Below are positions 21,961 through 33,018 of a DNA stretch of 64,000 nucleotides, piece by piece. The number at the start of each line of letters is the position of its first letter. Position 1 is the stretch's first letter. Below the pieces are notes generated by a model. It was not told the origin of the DNA and did not search any database. It saw only the letters and a program-made list of their open reading frames with translations. Made by a program: the position numbers and the translations under genes. The DNA is from Arachis hypogaea (taxonomy: Eukaryota > Streptophyta > Magnoliopsida > Fabales > Fabaceae), in contig NC_092038.1 in the NCBI RefSeq assembly GCF_003086295.3, positions 130,599,518-130,663,517 on the forward strand, in the 5' to 3' direction.

Positions 21961-22115
21961 TTTCCTGCTTTCAAATCAAACGTAAAGAGCATTTAATGCT
22001 CTCAGCACGGAAACCACAGCAACGCCCCAAGCAACGGTTGGGGGCAGCTCACGGCACTGGAGGCACGGACCTCGTCGACGGGTTCCCGGGCTGCGCAGAC
22101 CTCGACCATAGCGGG

Positions 22116-22850
22116 TGATGCGTGAGCATCTTGTCTATCTTTTCCTAGTGAATTTGCATCTAATTTGTTGAATTTAATTAAGAATTAATTATATTTTAGC
22201 CACTATGGATGCTATTTTGAGTTTTGTACAATTTTATTTATTTTAGGTAGCATTCGGAGGGATTTGATGAAGTTTCTGCAGAGAAAAAGAAGAAACCAAA
22301 GAGATGACCAACAAAGACCGACGCGGACGCATGGCTCACGCGATCGCACGAAATGGAGAAATTGCAATGACGCGATCGCGTGCACGACGCGAACGCGTGG
22401 ACTAGAATCTGCACAAATGACGCGAGCGCGTGGATAACGCGGACGCGTCACATACGCGATCTGCAATAATACAGAGAACGCTGGTTATGATTTCTGGGCT
22501 GTTTTTGACCCAGTTTCCAGCCCAGAAAACACAAATTAAAAGCTGCAGAATGGACAAATCAAGTGGTTCCCACCCATCAACTGAAGATCTGTTAAATAAT
22601 TCGAATTTAAATTCAAATCTTATCTTTTAGGAAAAGATATTATTTTTAATTTTAGATTTTAAACCTATTAGGATTAGTAATAAATAGGAACTCTGTACAT
22701 TTAGACAAGTACATAGATTATTTTACTAGAACCCTTATTTTTCTTCTCAGAACCATGAGCAACTAATCCTCCATTGTTAAGGTTAGGAGCTCTGTCTATT
22801 GTTAAGGTTACATAGATTATTTTACTAGAACCCTTATTGCGCAAAATGTT
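22116..22850. mobile_element. LTR fragment, family 3
   Basis: Starts TGATGCGTGAGCATCTTG, an LTR start of a common legume Ty3/gypsy type, and carries a CG-dense module (22315-22460). Near its end a 29-bp segment beginning ACATAGATTATTTTACTAGA occurs twice (22710 and 22809). No clear CA end or partner was found, so it is taken as truncated. The family is inferred from the start only. Confidence 0.55.
22315..22460. repeat. CG-dense module in LTR fragment
   Basis: Repeats of GACGCGAWCGCGT-like words, e.g. GACGCGATCGCGTGCACG and AACGCGGACGCGTC. Third occurrence of this style of module in the window. Confidence 0.75.
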
Positions 22851-23420
22851 AAACTTTTACATAAAATTTTGAAATATATTTTAATGTATTTTAGAACAAG
22901 TGAAAAATGTCCAACTTTTAAATTCATAAGTCCTACATTATAAAATTTAAAATAATAGAACTTAAACTTAAAACTTAAATCTTAAACTTAAAATAATAAA
23001 ATACAACCGTTAGGTTCTATTTCTAAAATTTAAATTTTAAATTTTAAATATTAAATTACAAAATTTATAATTTTAAAATTTAAAATAATAAAATATCACA
23101 TTATCACTGTTAAGTTATATTTCTAAAATTTAAGTTTTAAATTTAATATTTAAAAGTTGAAATTTTAAATCTTAGTTTTCAAATACGATATTTAAAAAAT
23201 AACCCTACAAGCTTTAAACATTGTAATTAAAATTTTAACCCTAAATTTTAATTACAAGCGGATAACCATTCTACTTAAACATTTGATTCTATCTTTAAAT
23301 TTTAAGTCTTAACTTTAAAATTCTAAACTACAAATCTTAAATTATATATTCTAACTACTGCACTATAATACTACATTTTATGTTATATAAAATTCAATAA
23401 CTAAAAAAAAACAAACTTAC
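22851..23420. other. AT-rich stretch, probable intron of PMD remnant
   Basis: Low-complexity AAATTTAAA-type sequence. It lies directly downstream (minus strand) of the PMD exon donor, so it may be intron. No further exon was recognised. Confidence 0.4.
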
Positions 23421-23489
23421 CTCTTCGTTAATGTTGCCGACAATGTGCGCAACGCCGTTGAGTTGGTACAGGCTGCGTTCGTCCACCAT
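23421..23489 (-). pseudogene. Plant mobile domain (PMD/MAIL-like) gene, first exon only
   Basis: ATG at 23489 is followed by 23 codons (MVDERSLYQLNGVAHIVGNI, then NEE) and a good donor (GAG|GTAAGT at 23421/23420). This short exon is the usual start of transposon-borne PMD proteins, often labelled 'serine/threonine phosphatase 7 long form homolog'. A TATA box (AGTATAAATA, minus strand, 23651-23660) lies about 160 bp upstream. Downstream exons were not found, so it is a promoter-plus-exon fragment. Confidence 0.65.
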
Positions 23490-24893
23490 GGTTCCACGCC
23501 TAAGTGATTCTAAATTCTCAAATTCTCTCTAAGCCTTAAGAGCCTTCCCTTCTCAATTCACAATTTCCTCTCTCTCTAAAACAAAGTTTAACTTCTCTTT
23601 CTACTTTTAGCAAATGATGCAAACTGAATAATCCATAACTCCCTTCAGCGTATTTATACTCATACATAAATTGTTACACCTCTTTAGCAGTTTATGTATT
23701 GTTAGATTTCATGAAAAAACCGCTTGAAGGGTGTCACAATTTTTTTCTTTTTTTTTTGTGTTGGAACCCCTTTAACAATTTATGTGTATTGCTAATCCGT
23801 AGATCTCCTATCGTAATTTCTATAATAATATAAAAATTGTATTGCGTTATACAATATTACAATCAATAAAAGTTATAATCTAATAAAATTAAAATGCAAA
23901 TGATTTATTTTAGTAACTTGGCATTTGTAAGTGTTTGTGATTTTAGTACCCGGATAAAAGTGTTATTTCATTAAGTTTACTTATGACTAGACCCTTGTAA
24001 TAACCGCTTACTTGTTTTTCTAATTCCGTTAACAGGCTAAAAATCTAATATATTATATATATTTATTGTTTTAAAAACATACAGCAGACAATTTTTCCTT
24101 GTTTAGAATTAATGATGATTTAAAATTGTACTAGTATATCATTAGTCGTATGCTTATTGAACCTAATCAACCTATATTAATTGACCTCACTCTCTTTCAG
24201 TCACTTGGATGGAACATCATTATCATGTGTGTCAGTGTGTGACACCTTCTTGTTGGTGGTGTTGTACAAATAAATCTCTGGGGGTAGCTGCCACTTATTA
24301 CTAGTGACTAGTGAGTGCGGAGTAGTGACTACTGACTAGGGAACAACCATATCTGAATCTAACGGACTCAGAACACACGTGATCCTCCCCCCATAAAATC
24401 CTCACCGTCGGCTCTCTTACATCAATTTGGATGCTACATCTGTTGAGGTCGCGAAAACAAGGAGCTCCCATTCCGGCTTTGGGCTTCCAATTGGGCCCCA
24501 CCTTTCTACCGAGTTACCCCGTCCACCTTCAGGGACATCTCTGTACTTTCACACTGTATTATTAAAAACAATAAAAAACATAAGCCACCTCAGCGATCCG
24601 TGTGTTATTCAGGTGGCAATACCCCACCGTCTGATCACTCACCCTTCTCCAAATCCCAACCGTTCGGATTTTTCCCGAAAACATCAACAACAGCAATTGC
24701 AAGAAAAAGAAAGAAGCTCTTGCATTTTTTTTAATTAATTTATTTTTTATTTTATCTTTTCGTCCTTCAAATCAGATCCTCAATTCTTTGCAGGTTCTGC
24801 CCAAACGAACGAGACAGTTGTGTGACAGAAGAGAACCTTGAATCTTGGAAGTTGTATTTCTTTACGGGAACGAGAGTTCTGCCAAACCTTTTA

Positions 24894-25920
24894 ATGGCGA
24901 CTCCAGAGGTTAATAAACCTCGTTCACTCCCTCCATACCCCGAGGTAACATTTTTCCCTTCTTCAAATCTCCATTTATCTCTTAATACTTTACCTAATTC
25001 AAAGTTTTCAGTTATTATTTGATCCTAAAACTTTCATCTATGTTTTTAATTGTTATTATTTTTAGATTTTTTAGATGATTTCAACTGCATTCAGAATCTT
25101 CCCTTCTTGCTTTTTCTTTCTTTATTTTCTTGTTTAGGTTTAATCTTGATCTGAATTCTGAATATTTACAACTGTTCTTGCTATGCTTCCATTGGAATTT
25201 CAAAAACTTGGAGAAATGAAAAAAAAATAAAGATATTGATTAATTAAGTATCTCCCCCGATTTTGCATTTATAGGAAGCTAGAGAATGGAAATGAAAATT
25301 ATTTCACTGAATTACGGGTGGAATTAACTAAACAAAAACGACTATAGATTATTTTAAATCAGTGGAGACTGGGTGAGCTTTGTTTACGCGAGTTTTTGTT
25401 TGAATTTTCTCAGATGATTTTGAAGGCAATTGAAGCTCTTAATGAAGAGAACGGTTCGAACAAAACGACAATATCAAAGTACATAGAATCCACGTACGGA
25501 GGTTTGCCTCAGGGGCACAAGGCACTGCTCAATGTGCACCTTGCAAAGATGAGGGACAGTGGTAAGCTAGTCTTTTGGAAAAACAACTACACCATACGTG
25601 ACCCCAACACGCCGCCACGGCGGGGCCGGGGCAGGCCCCCAAAGCCCAAGGACCCTCTCTCCCCGGGCACTATCGTTGCACCCTCCAGGCCCCGGGGAAG
25701 GCCTCCAAAGGATCCAAATGAGCTGCCACGCCCACCAAAGGCTAAGACCTCGGGTGGGAGTGGCAGACCGAGAGGGCGGCCAAGGAAAATGGCCCGGCCC
25801 TCTGGGGGATTTGATGGCTCTCCACCGCCAATGGTGGTTGGGGGTTCGCCTAGTGGGAGGGGGAGAGGGAGGCCTCCCAAAATGAAAGGTCCATTGGCGG
25901 AAATTAGTGTTGATCAATAG
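24894..25920 (+). CDS. HMGA: HMG-Y-related (HMGA-type) chromatin protein, copy 1
   Basis: Two exons, 24894-24944 and 25414-25920, joined in phase 0 across a 469-bp GT-AG intron, encode 185 residues. Residues ~10-85 form a linker-histone H1/H5-like globular domain (LPPYPE, MILKAIEALNEENGSNKT, KYIESTYGGLP, SGKLVFWKNNY). Four AT-hooks follow: RGRGRPPKPK, RPRGRPPKD, RPRGRPRKM and RGRGRPPKMK. Such proteins bind the minor groove of AT-rich DNA in the nucleus and shape chromatin and enhancers. Length and layout match soybean HMG-Y-related protein A. The GC-rich second exon stands out against the AT-rich flanks. The start is chosen because MATPEVNK precedes the conserved PPYPE and the donor fits. It appears intact. 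Confidence 0.93.
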
Positions 25921-28477
25921 GGTAACGCTTTTTTGTTCTTGGTTGTTGAATCATGGTAATGTTTTTCTCTTCCAAGTGTTGGGGTTAGAAAAGTGTCTTT
26001 GAGTGTTACGTGTTTAGATGAATTGTTATGTACAATTTGTGTAGCGTTAGTTGATGATGAAGCTTTGGTGGTTTGTAAACTGTAACTGAAAATAGGACAA
26101 TCAACCATGGATAGGACTTGATGGACTCTAAAATATCTGAAATTCATGACAAGAAATTTCTCGTGTGTGTAGATTATTCAGTTTAAGATTTTTTTTAATC
26201 TGAAATTACTAATAATTACGTTTGTATTAGTGGTCTGAGCCTCTGAGGCTATGTGCTGGTTTACAAATTGTGAATTCAATTATATAATATTATTTTTCAA
26301 GGCATGTAGTTTGTTGGCGAAAACATTGTTTGAAAGTTGAAACACATTTTTCTGATTTCCAAAGCAATTTATGATTTTTATGTGTTAGAATATATTAGGA
26401 TAATTCTAGTAAATGTTAACTGCTCTTAATATATTCTAATATTATGGATTATTGATTTTTGAATAAGAAACCAAAATGACCACACTAACAATCTTTGCTA
26501 GTGACTAGTTTGGGTTGTTCCATTTATTTAGTTTATTTGTCTATTTAAGTAATTATTAGGAGTTTGAATTTTGTTTGTGTATGTAACAATTAGTCTTTAA
26601 TATGTTGGGTTGGAATTGTCGTGTGCATGCTTTTAAGTCATTTAGATTAGAATAGGTTGCGGGATTAAAATAGTTATATTCTTGTCTTTCTTTAAGTATA
26701 ACTGTGGTTTTAGATTACAATTTAAAAATATATGTAATAAGTAGTTTAAAATTATAATCTCGTTACATTTTTAACAGTATTTTTGTCAATTTCTGTCGAC
26801 TCTTGTTTATAATTGTGCTTAATGAAAGTATTTTTATGGATGCATCTAATAAAAATATTTTTTTGTACGACTGTATCTAATAGAAATGTTTTTATATAGA
26901 TATTTTTCTTTTTATACATGTGTTTAAAATATAATAATTAATTATTATTGACAATAAGTTGACAGATAATAATTTATTCTCAAATTATGATTCACTACAA
27001 AATTTATTCTCAAATTTTAGTAATTTTTTATAGAATTTAACAAATGAAGAATCATAGTTCCCTTTCGGCTTTCACTATTTACCTTTTCACAAAACCTACC
27101 TCATAAAGAGTGGGTCATATCTTTTAAAGTTTTCTTTGTAAAAATAAAACTTATTTTAGATTTTTATATATTACTAATCTATTTAAAAATGCTAAATCAT
27201 ACGTGTCAAGACTCAGTTTGGATAAATAACTTAAATAAATATTTATAAAAAAAGAGTTTAAAGTATAAGAATTTTTATTAATAGCAATTTATAAATAAGT
27301 TATTTTGTATTTAAATTTTTAGTTATAGAAGTATATATTTTAAAGTTGTAACGTTTGGATAAATAATTTAAAAAATACCATTTTTTTACTTAAGAAAAAA
27401 AATTAAAATAACGATGATAACAAATTGAATGTTTACATAATCTAATCACTAAAATTACAATCGTTTAGGCAATTGATTCTTTATTTGCTCTCTTGTTAGT
27501 TTCATTTTTTAGACAATTGATTTTTTCCACATAATATCATTAGAAATTAGTTCTTCTACTTTACCTTCACTCATAACGGTGTTTTTATATGTAGTGAATA
27601 GTAATAAAATTTTAATTCACGATAATATTAACGACAATGCCAAATAAATTATTGTGTAGTTAGTGTTTGTTGTTTTATGGTGTATGATATGGTAGGTGAA
27701 CGTAAAAAGCAAATATAAAATGTGTGCCAATGTATATTTTGTTGTTATTTTTTTATTTTTTTTAAACTTTTATTAGCCTCCTCCTTTATTGGGTCAAGAA
27801 CTTATTATAACTAACTATAAAAATAAAATCAAATATGAAAAAGAAATTAAAACTGAAATTTTATACCACACAATTAAATACAAATTTAATAATAAAAATA
27901 GTGGTAAAATAATAAAAAATAACTGGAAAGAATATACGCAGTAAGTGGTTCGTTTTAAAATGGTGGTAGAGAGTCTATTTTCAGCAGATAAATCATTACG
28001 TAAAAATGGTGGTGAAAGAACAGTATTTCTAAGATATGGAATCTTTCGTAAAAATGATGGTGGATGGCCAATATTTTTAGAAAAACAGAAAACAGTTTCA
28101 CATAACTAAAAATAAAAATAGTTTTTTTTTTTGTTTTAAAATCAATTTGTTTTAAAAAAAATGATAAAATGACTTCTCATAATATAATTTTACCTTTTTT
28201 AAAATATTGTGAATTAACATCTTGAGAAGTTAAAAATTTATTTTTAAATAATACCAAATATGCATATTATGATTTTTTATAATTTAAAAATTAAAAAAGT
28301 AACTTCTGTTATTTTCTAAATGGGCTCTAATAGTAATGTAAAGATTGAAAGTATAATTAATAAGCTCTTGACTCAAGAAAAATAATGTAATGAAAAAATG
28401 ATTTTAATAGAAAATCAAAGGAAAGAAGGTTGAAGAGGAACATTTTGATTCCTGGTCGAAAATAAAATAAATAAAAG
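25921..28477. other. 3' UTR and AT-rich intergenic DNA, no gene seen
   Basis: The first ~250 bp are probably the 3' UTR of the HMGA gene. The rest is AT-rich, with repeated words such as GTTTGGATAAATAA (27216 and 27352) that suggest small decayed MITEs I could not delimit. Confidence 0.5.
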
Positions 28478-28486
28478 AGTTGGTCC

Positions 28487-29446
28487 TACAGTTACCAAAC
28501 CAGCCCAGTCAATCGAACTGAAAATCCGGTTATTTGATCATTAATTTGAATTGAGTCATTATTTAAATAGGTGAAGTAATTAATTTAATTGAATTTAGTC
28601 AAATTCAATAAAAATTAGTCAAATCTAATTAAAATTAATTAAATTTGGTAAAATTAGTTAATTAAAAAATAATTTTTATATATAAATTTTTTTTATTAAA
28701 TATATTATATAAATATAATTAAATTATATTTTTAAATTTTAAAAATAATATTTTAATAATTACAATATATTTTTTATTTATATGATTATTATTTGGATAA
28801 AATATATTTTTTGTTTAAAATTTGTTAAAATATCTTTAAATTTTATTTTGTTTTAATTTTGTCGCATAAATTTTACATTAAATATATTCTTGGCAGCATT
28901 TTTTTTAAAATTTAGGACTAATTCAGCAATAATTTTACAAAAATAATTTTTAACACCTATAAATTAGATATAGTTGTCATATATTATTATTAGATTGGTC
29001 CTAAACTTTCTAAAAATTTAGCTGTCAAGTATATACTTGATGCAAATTCAAAAATTTTTAAGACAAAATTTAAATAAAATAAATCTAAGAGTATTTTTGA
29101 AATTTTTTAACAAATTTCAAGAATAAAAAAATATTCTTATTTTTATTTTTTTATATATACTTAAAGAGTATAATAAATATAAATTTATAAATACTTAAAG
29201 AATATAATAAATATAAACTAATTGATGAGTTATTAAAATTTAAAAATAATAATGAATTTAATACAAAATAAAACTAAACAGATATTTATTATAAAAATAA
29301 GAAATAAATTTAATTTTTATGTAATTATTTAATTATAATCAGATCAATCGATTTAACTTATAACTTATCAATTGAACCAATAATATAATAATTCGATAAT
29401 CTAACTAATTTAATTGTTTAATTATTGGTTAGATTTTGATAACTAT
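28487..29446. mobile_element. Nonautonomous Mutator-like element (9-bp TSD)
   Basis: Starts TACAGTTACCAAACCAGCC; the right end read inverted is ATAGTTATCAAAATCTAACC. Flanks AGTTGGTCC (28478-28486) and AGTTGGTTC (29447-29455) differ by one base in nine. A 9-bp duplication is typical of Mutator-like elements. The 960-bp interior is very AT-rich and encodes nothing. Confidence 0.65.
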
Positions 29447-29455
29447 AGTTGGTTC

Positions 29456-30145
29456 ATAATAGGTGTATTAGTGTATGTGTTTGGCTATTGTAAATCTTTA
29501 TAATTTGTGACATGCTTCAAGAGTCATTGTTGATTGTTGTTCGTCGAACAATAGCTGTATTTCTTTTGGAAGAGTAAACCGTAGATCACATTCAACATGT
29601 GTGGTGTAGGTTTTGCACTTTTGTGATAATGTAAATTGTGCAAAAGAGCTATGATTTCTTACTTGTATTTATAAATTGTTGTTTTTTTTTAACGATTTTA
29701 GGTCTATTTTTCTGTATCAAGATTGTAGTTAAACTCTGTTAAAAAGGATCAACTATTGGGAATAAATTTTTACATAAAATATATTTTTTAATTTCTAATT
29801 AAAACCAACATTTATATATAATTAAAAAAATATACGGATGCTGCGAACTTTTCACATTTAAAAACCTCCAAAAATAACGGTGAAAACAAGGAAGCTCCAA
29901 TTTCTTTTGTTAGTTTTCTTTTTGTTAGTATTTGATATTTATCAAAGTGACAGATTTCTTTTTTCTTTCTTTATCTTTATTCTTATATATATATTTTTTT
30001 TACAAAACAATACAATTACATATCTTTTAAAAAATATATACAGATAGTCAAATACAATCACTTTTTTATTAGGAGAATTGCAAAACATTGTATTTATTTT
30101 AATTTATTTGTGTAAAAAAATCCTGAGAATTATTTGTGTTTAAAA
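29456..30145. other. AT-rich intergenic DNA, no gene seen
   Basis: No coding region, RNA gene or element ends recognised. Confidence 0.5.
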
Positions 30146-30149
30146 TAAA

Positions 30150-30405
30150 GAGTGAATACGTCATTCGGTCTCTGACAATTATTTCGAAAGGGACAATGAG
30201 ACTCCCAAAAAAAAATACCTAATTCGGCTTCTGATATATTTTTTGGACTGATTAGTCATTTTTTGGATTTTTTTAGCACAGGGGTCTCGTTGTCCTTTCG
30301 AAGTAATTGTCAGTGGTCGGGTTGGAGTTTTTTTTTGTTAAGGGCCTCGTTGTCTTTTGAAGTAATTGTTAGGGACTATTTTGGGTTTTATTCTAAAATG
30401 AAAGT
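30150..30405. mobile_element. Small foldback element
   Basis: A block at ~30172-30208 (TGACAATTATTTCGAAAGGG and on) is inverted at ~30282-30315 (CCTTTCGAAGTAATTGTCA) and inverted again in weaker form at ~30343-30375. The outer ends (AATAAAGAGTGAATA on the left; TTTTGGGTTTTATT on the right) also pair loosely. This is the layout of a foldback MITE. The TSD was not resolved. Confidence 0.5.
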
Positions 30406-30989
30406 AGGACAAAAAAATGTGCATACAAGTGAGTTTCTCGAGTTTTTACTAAGAATTTAATTTTAATACACTGATAATATAAAACGTTTTATAGAGTTAT
30501 GTAATAACAAACATTTTTGTTGGATGATTATTTATGTAAAAAGTAATTATTTTTATCGATATGATGTTATATAATTAAATATATATATAAAATAATTTTA
30601 TACTCACAGTCCATCAAAATTAATTTTTTTACTAATGAATCAAAACTTTTGGAGCTTACAACGGATGCTCTTATGATTCAAACCTAACACCAAATATGGC
30701 CTTCGTATATGGTTTTGGAGAATCTAAAAGAGCTAGAAAAAAAGTGGATAGCATGTTTCTCCAATAAAAAACAACTCATGAGTGTTACGAGTTTTTTAAT
30801 TTTGATATGGGAAAGATGCTGGTGTTTCGCAACGTTATAGAGTTTTGGGGTGTTTGACGGAAATGTGACGGCGTTATCAGTATTAGTAATTGAATTTAAT
30901 TAATTAATATGATTAATAATAAAAATTTTATCAATTATTTTATTTATGATCGTTAATTATTATGATTAATAATAAAATTAGTATGTATG

Positions 30990-31041
30990 CTGTTTGAATA
31001 ATAATAATAATAAAAAATTAGTATGTTGTTTGGTTTATATA

Positions 31042-31078
<37 letters not shown>

Positions 31079-31213
31079 GAAAAATTAGTATGTATGCTAT
31101 TTGAATAATAATAATAATAATAAATTAGTATGCTATTTTTTTATATGAATAATAATAATAATAACAATAATAATAATAATAATAATAATAGAAAAATTAG
31201 TATGTATGCTGTT

Positions 31214-31256
<43 letters not shown>

Positions 31257-31425
31257 GAAATTAGTTAGTATGCTGTTTTTTATATGAATAATAATAATAA
31301 TAACAATAATAATAATAATAATTAATAATAATAATAATACTAATAATAATAAAAAATTAGTATGCTGTTTTTTTATATGAATAATAATAATAATAACAAT
31401 AATAATAATAAAAATAATAATACAG
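30990..31425. repeat. Compound (ATA/AAT)n repeat with ~110-bp higher-order unit
   Basis: Runs of AAT/ATA triplets are separated by copies of AAAATTAGTATGTATGCTGT, TTGAATAATAATAAT and TTTTTATATGAATAAT. The spacers recur roughly every 110 bp, so the microsatellite and its spacer have been duplicated together. Confidence 0.85.
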
Positions 31426-31429
31426 GTCC

Positions 31430-31785
31430 GACCATGAGTAGCTTTGAGGCATTAGAAGCCGAGTGCTTGCACCAATTTGAAATTGCACCCAGCAAAAATG
31501 ACTGTAGAGGGAACTTTATAAGATTAACGTGGTTTAGGGGTGTGAGAGATCGTATAGTGTTGAATGATGATGTGCACATGCAGATGTATGTAAAGTGTCA
31601 CATAATGTTGTTATTTGGGAAAATTCTGTTTGCAGATAAGTCGGGTGCAGCGGTGCACTGTAAATTTTTACCTTTGCTCCGCAACTTCGGTGGGATCATA
31701 CAGTTTAGTTGGGGTTCAGCATGCCTGGCACACTTGTATAGATCATTGTGTAGGGCAACTCGTGTCGACTGCAACCTTCTTCTGC
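31430..31785 (+). pseudogene. Plant mobile domain fragment (locus A)
   Basis: Open in one frame. It reads ECLHQFEIAPSKNDCRGNFI, RLTWFRGVRDRI, CHIMLLFGKILFADKSG, KFLPLLRNF, QFSWGSACLAHLYRSLCRAT, the central part of the transposon-type PMD. The N-terminus is missing (the fragment begins right after an ATA repeat) and the C-terminal third is cut at ~31783. From there the plus strand is antisense to a MuDR transposase. PMD proteins are found both as silencing factors (MAIL1/MAIN) and as transposon cargo; the context here is transposon. Confidence 0.8.
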
Positions 31786-32885
31786 ATTTTGGTTACCCTG
31801 ATCAACCAGTCACAACCATTCCCATATTCTGTACATTTGGCATAGAATGTCGTCGGTTCCGACTCATATACCCGATAGTCCACACCTCTCCGGATGGTAT
31901 AATCTTTCATTGCCTTGATTACTGCCTTCCTTGGACTGAATTCTATCCCCACTGTGAACTCACCATCCGCCACAACAGGAGGGGCTGCATACATCAAAAG
32001 TAATAAATGCTTTATTATGTACTCAGTAAGAAGTCTTTCATTACAACTCAATTAATAAACATACTTTACTATGTAAGATCATTATAGTCTTATTTTTCGC
32101 TATTCCATCTACGTAAACAACAACTAAATATCATTCACAACAAAGAACTATTAATTAATAAAAAAATCAAACGCTATGGACACAAATGCCTGGTCACATA
32201 TCACATACATTACTCATCTGACTTATCGATCTGCTACTTCAGAGATTCACGTAGCTACCTAGGTTTACGCACCTGGATTCATATATTGCGGAAATTTTGG
32301 TGCGTGCATAGCCTCAAAATCCAACGACCGCATGAAAGAAGGCTCCTAAAACGGATGCGGGTTTGCTAGTGCATTTGCAACTTCCGCCACATCTGCGTTC
32401 ATGGCGCCGCCAGCTGCTTCTTCGTCATCACCTGGACCGACGATCTCATAGTTACTTTCAAATTCATCTTCGCTTTCACTATTATAATCTTCCAATTCAA
32501 TGTTACGGTCCGCTTTAGATTGCTCAAACTCAATATATAACTCGATGCACGACATTCGGTGGCGATTTTCCATGTACATTGAAAACATTTCCTGCATACT
32601 CGCTTCGTTCATCACATACTTGGTCTGAAATTGAACAAACCCACCAAACACAGGTAAAGGATACCTGTACAAAATACACGATATCCTCCTACATCTTTGA
32701 GAATCTATCTTCTCACAAATCACACCTTTCAACTCCTCAAATGACAATGTGAACGGAATAACAACATCTAATGGATTTTCACACACAAATTGAACCCCCT
32801 CATATGTTTGTAATAAGATCTGTCCGTAATAATAAATCTTCAATACAACTCTATCATCCATAACACTAACTATTCTCAACCTCAC
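31786..32885 (-). pseudogene. MuDR-type transposase, N-terminal half (locus A)
   Basis: ATG 32885. The first 179 codons are open and hold the N-terminal domain of legume MuDR proteins (VLKIYYYGQILLQTYEGVQF, SFEELKGVICEKID) and an acidic stretch (ELEDYNSESEDEFESNYEIV). A stop at ~32346 follows; the frame then continues in broken form to the MuDR DNA-binding region (EFSPRKAVIKAMKDYTIRRG, YRVYESEPTTFYAKC, GCDWLIRVTK). The protein is cut at ~31786 against a convergent PMD fragment. The DDE catalytic domain is missing, so it is inactive. Seven near-palindromes lie upstream (33019-33293). Confidence 0.85.
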
Positions 32886-33018
32886 AGGAATTTCTTTTAC
32901 AAAAATGAAGGAGAAGAATCAGAGAAGAGAAGAGAGGAAAAGAGGATGAACATTAGCTGACGAGGAAGAAATGGGGCTTCTGTGATACCACCATCCGCTT
33001 TTTGTGTTGACTAAGGGC

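Larger units (their letters stand above)
9325..22115 (+). mobile_element. Tat-type Ty3/gypsy element A, body (degenerate, nested host)
   Basis: After the primer-binding-like site (~9331) a short gag-like start (MDLFPYIEEVREKG, ATG 9364) soon hits a stop. The end of the archaeal-type RNase H follows at ~9640-9760, then integrase from ~9830. Gag, protease and most of RT are deleted. The integrase is cut at 10512 by element B and resumes at 19202. The 3' region (19.7-22.1 kb) carries an antisense gene. No 3' LTR is seen, and the right limit is set by the start of an unrelated LTR at 22116. Confidence 0.7.

Noticed and set aside
22020..22115. 3' LTR of Tat element A
   Set aside because: The segment does not match the proposed 5' LTR (5991-6205 and 9194-9324), so the 3' LTR is taken as missing.
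25567..25917. Minus- and plus-strand Pro/Gly-rich frames over HMGA exon 2
   Set aside because: Shadow frames of a GC-rich AT-hook exon that is fully explained on the plus strand.
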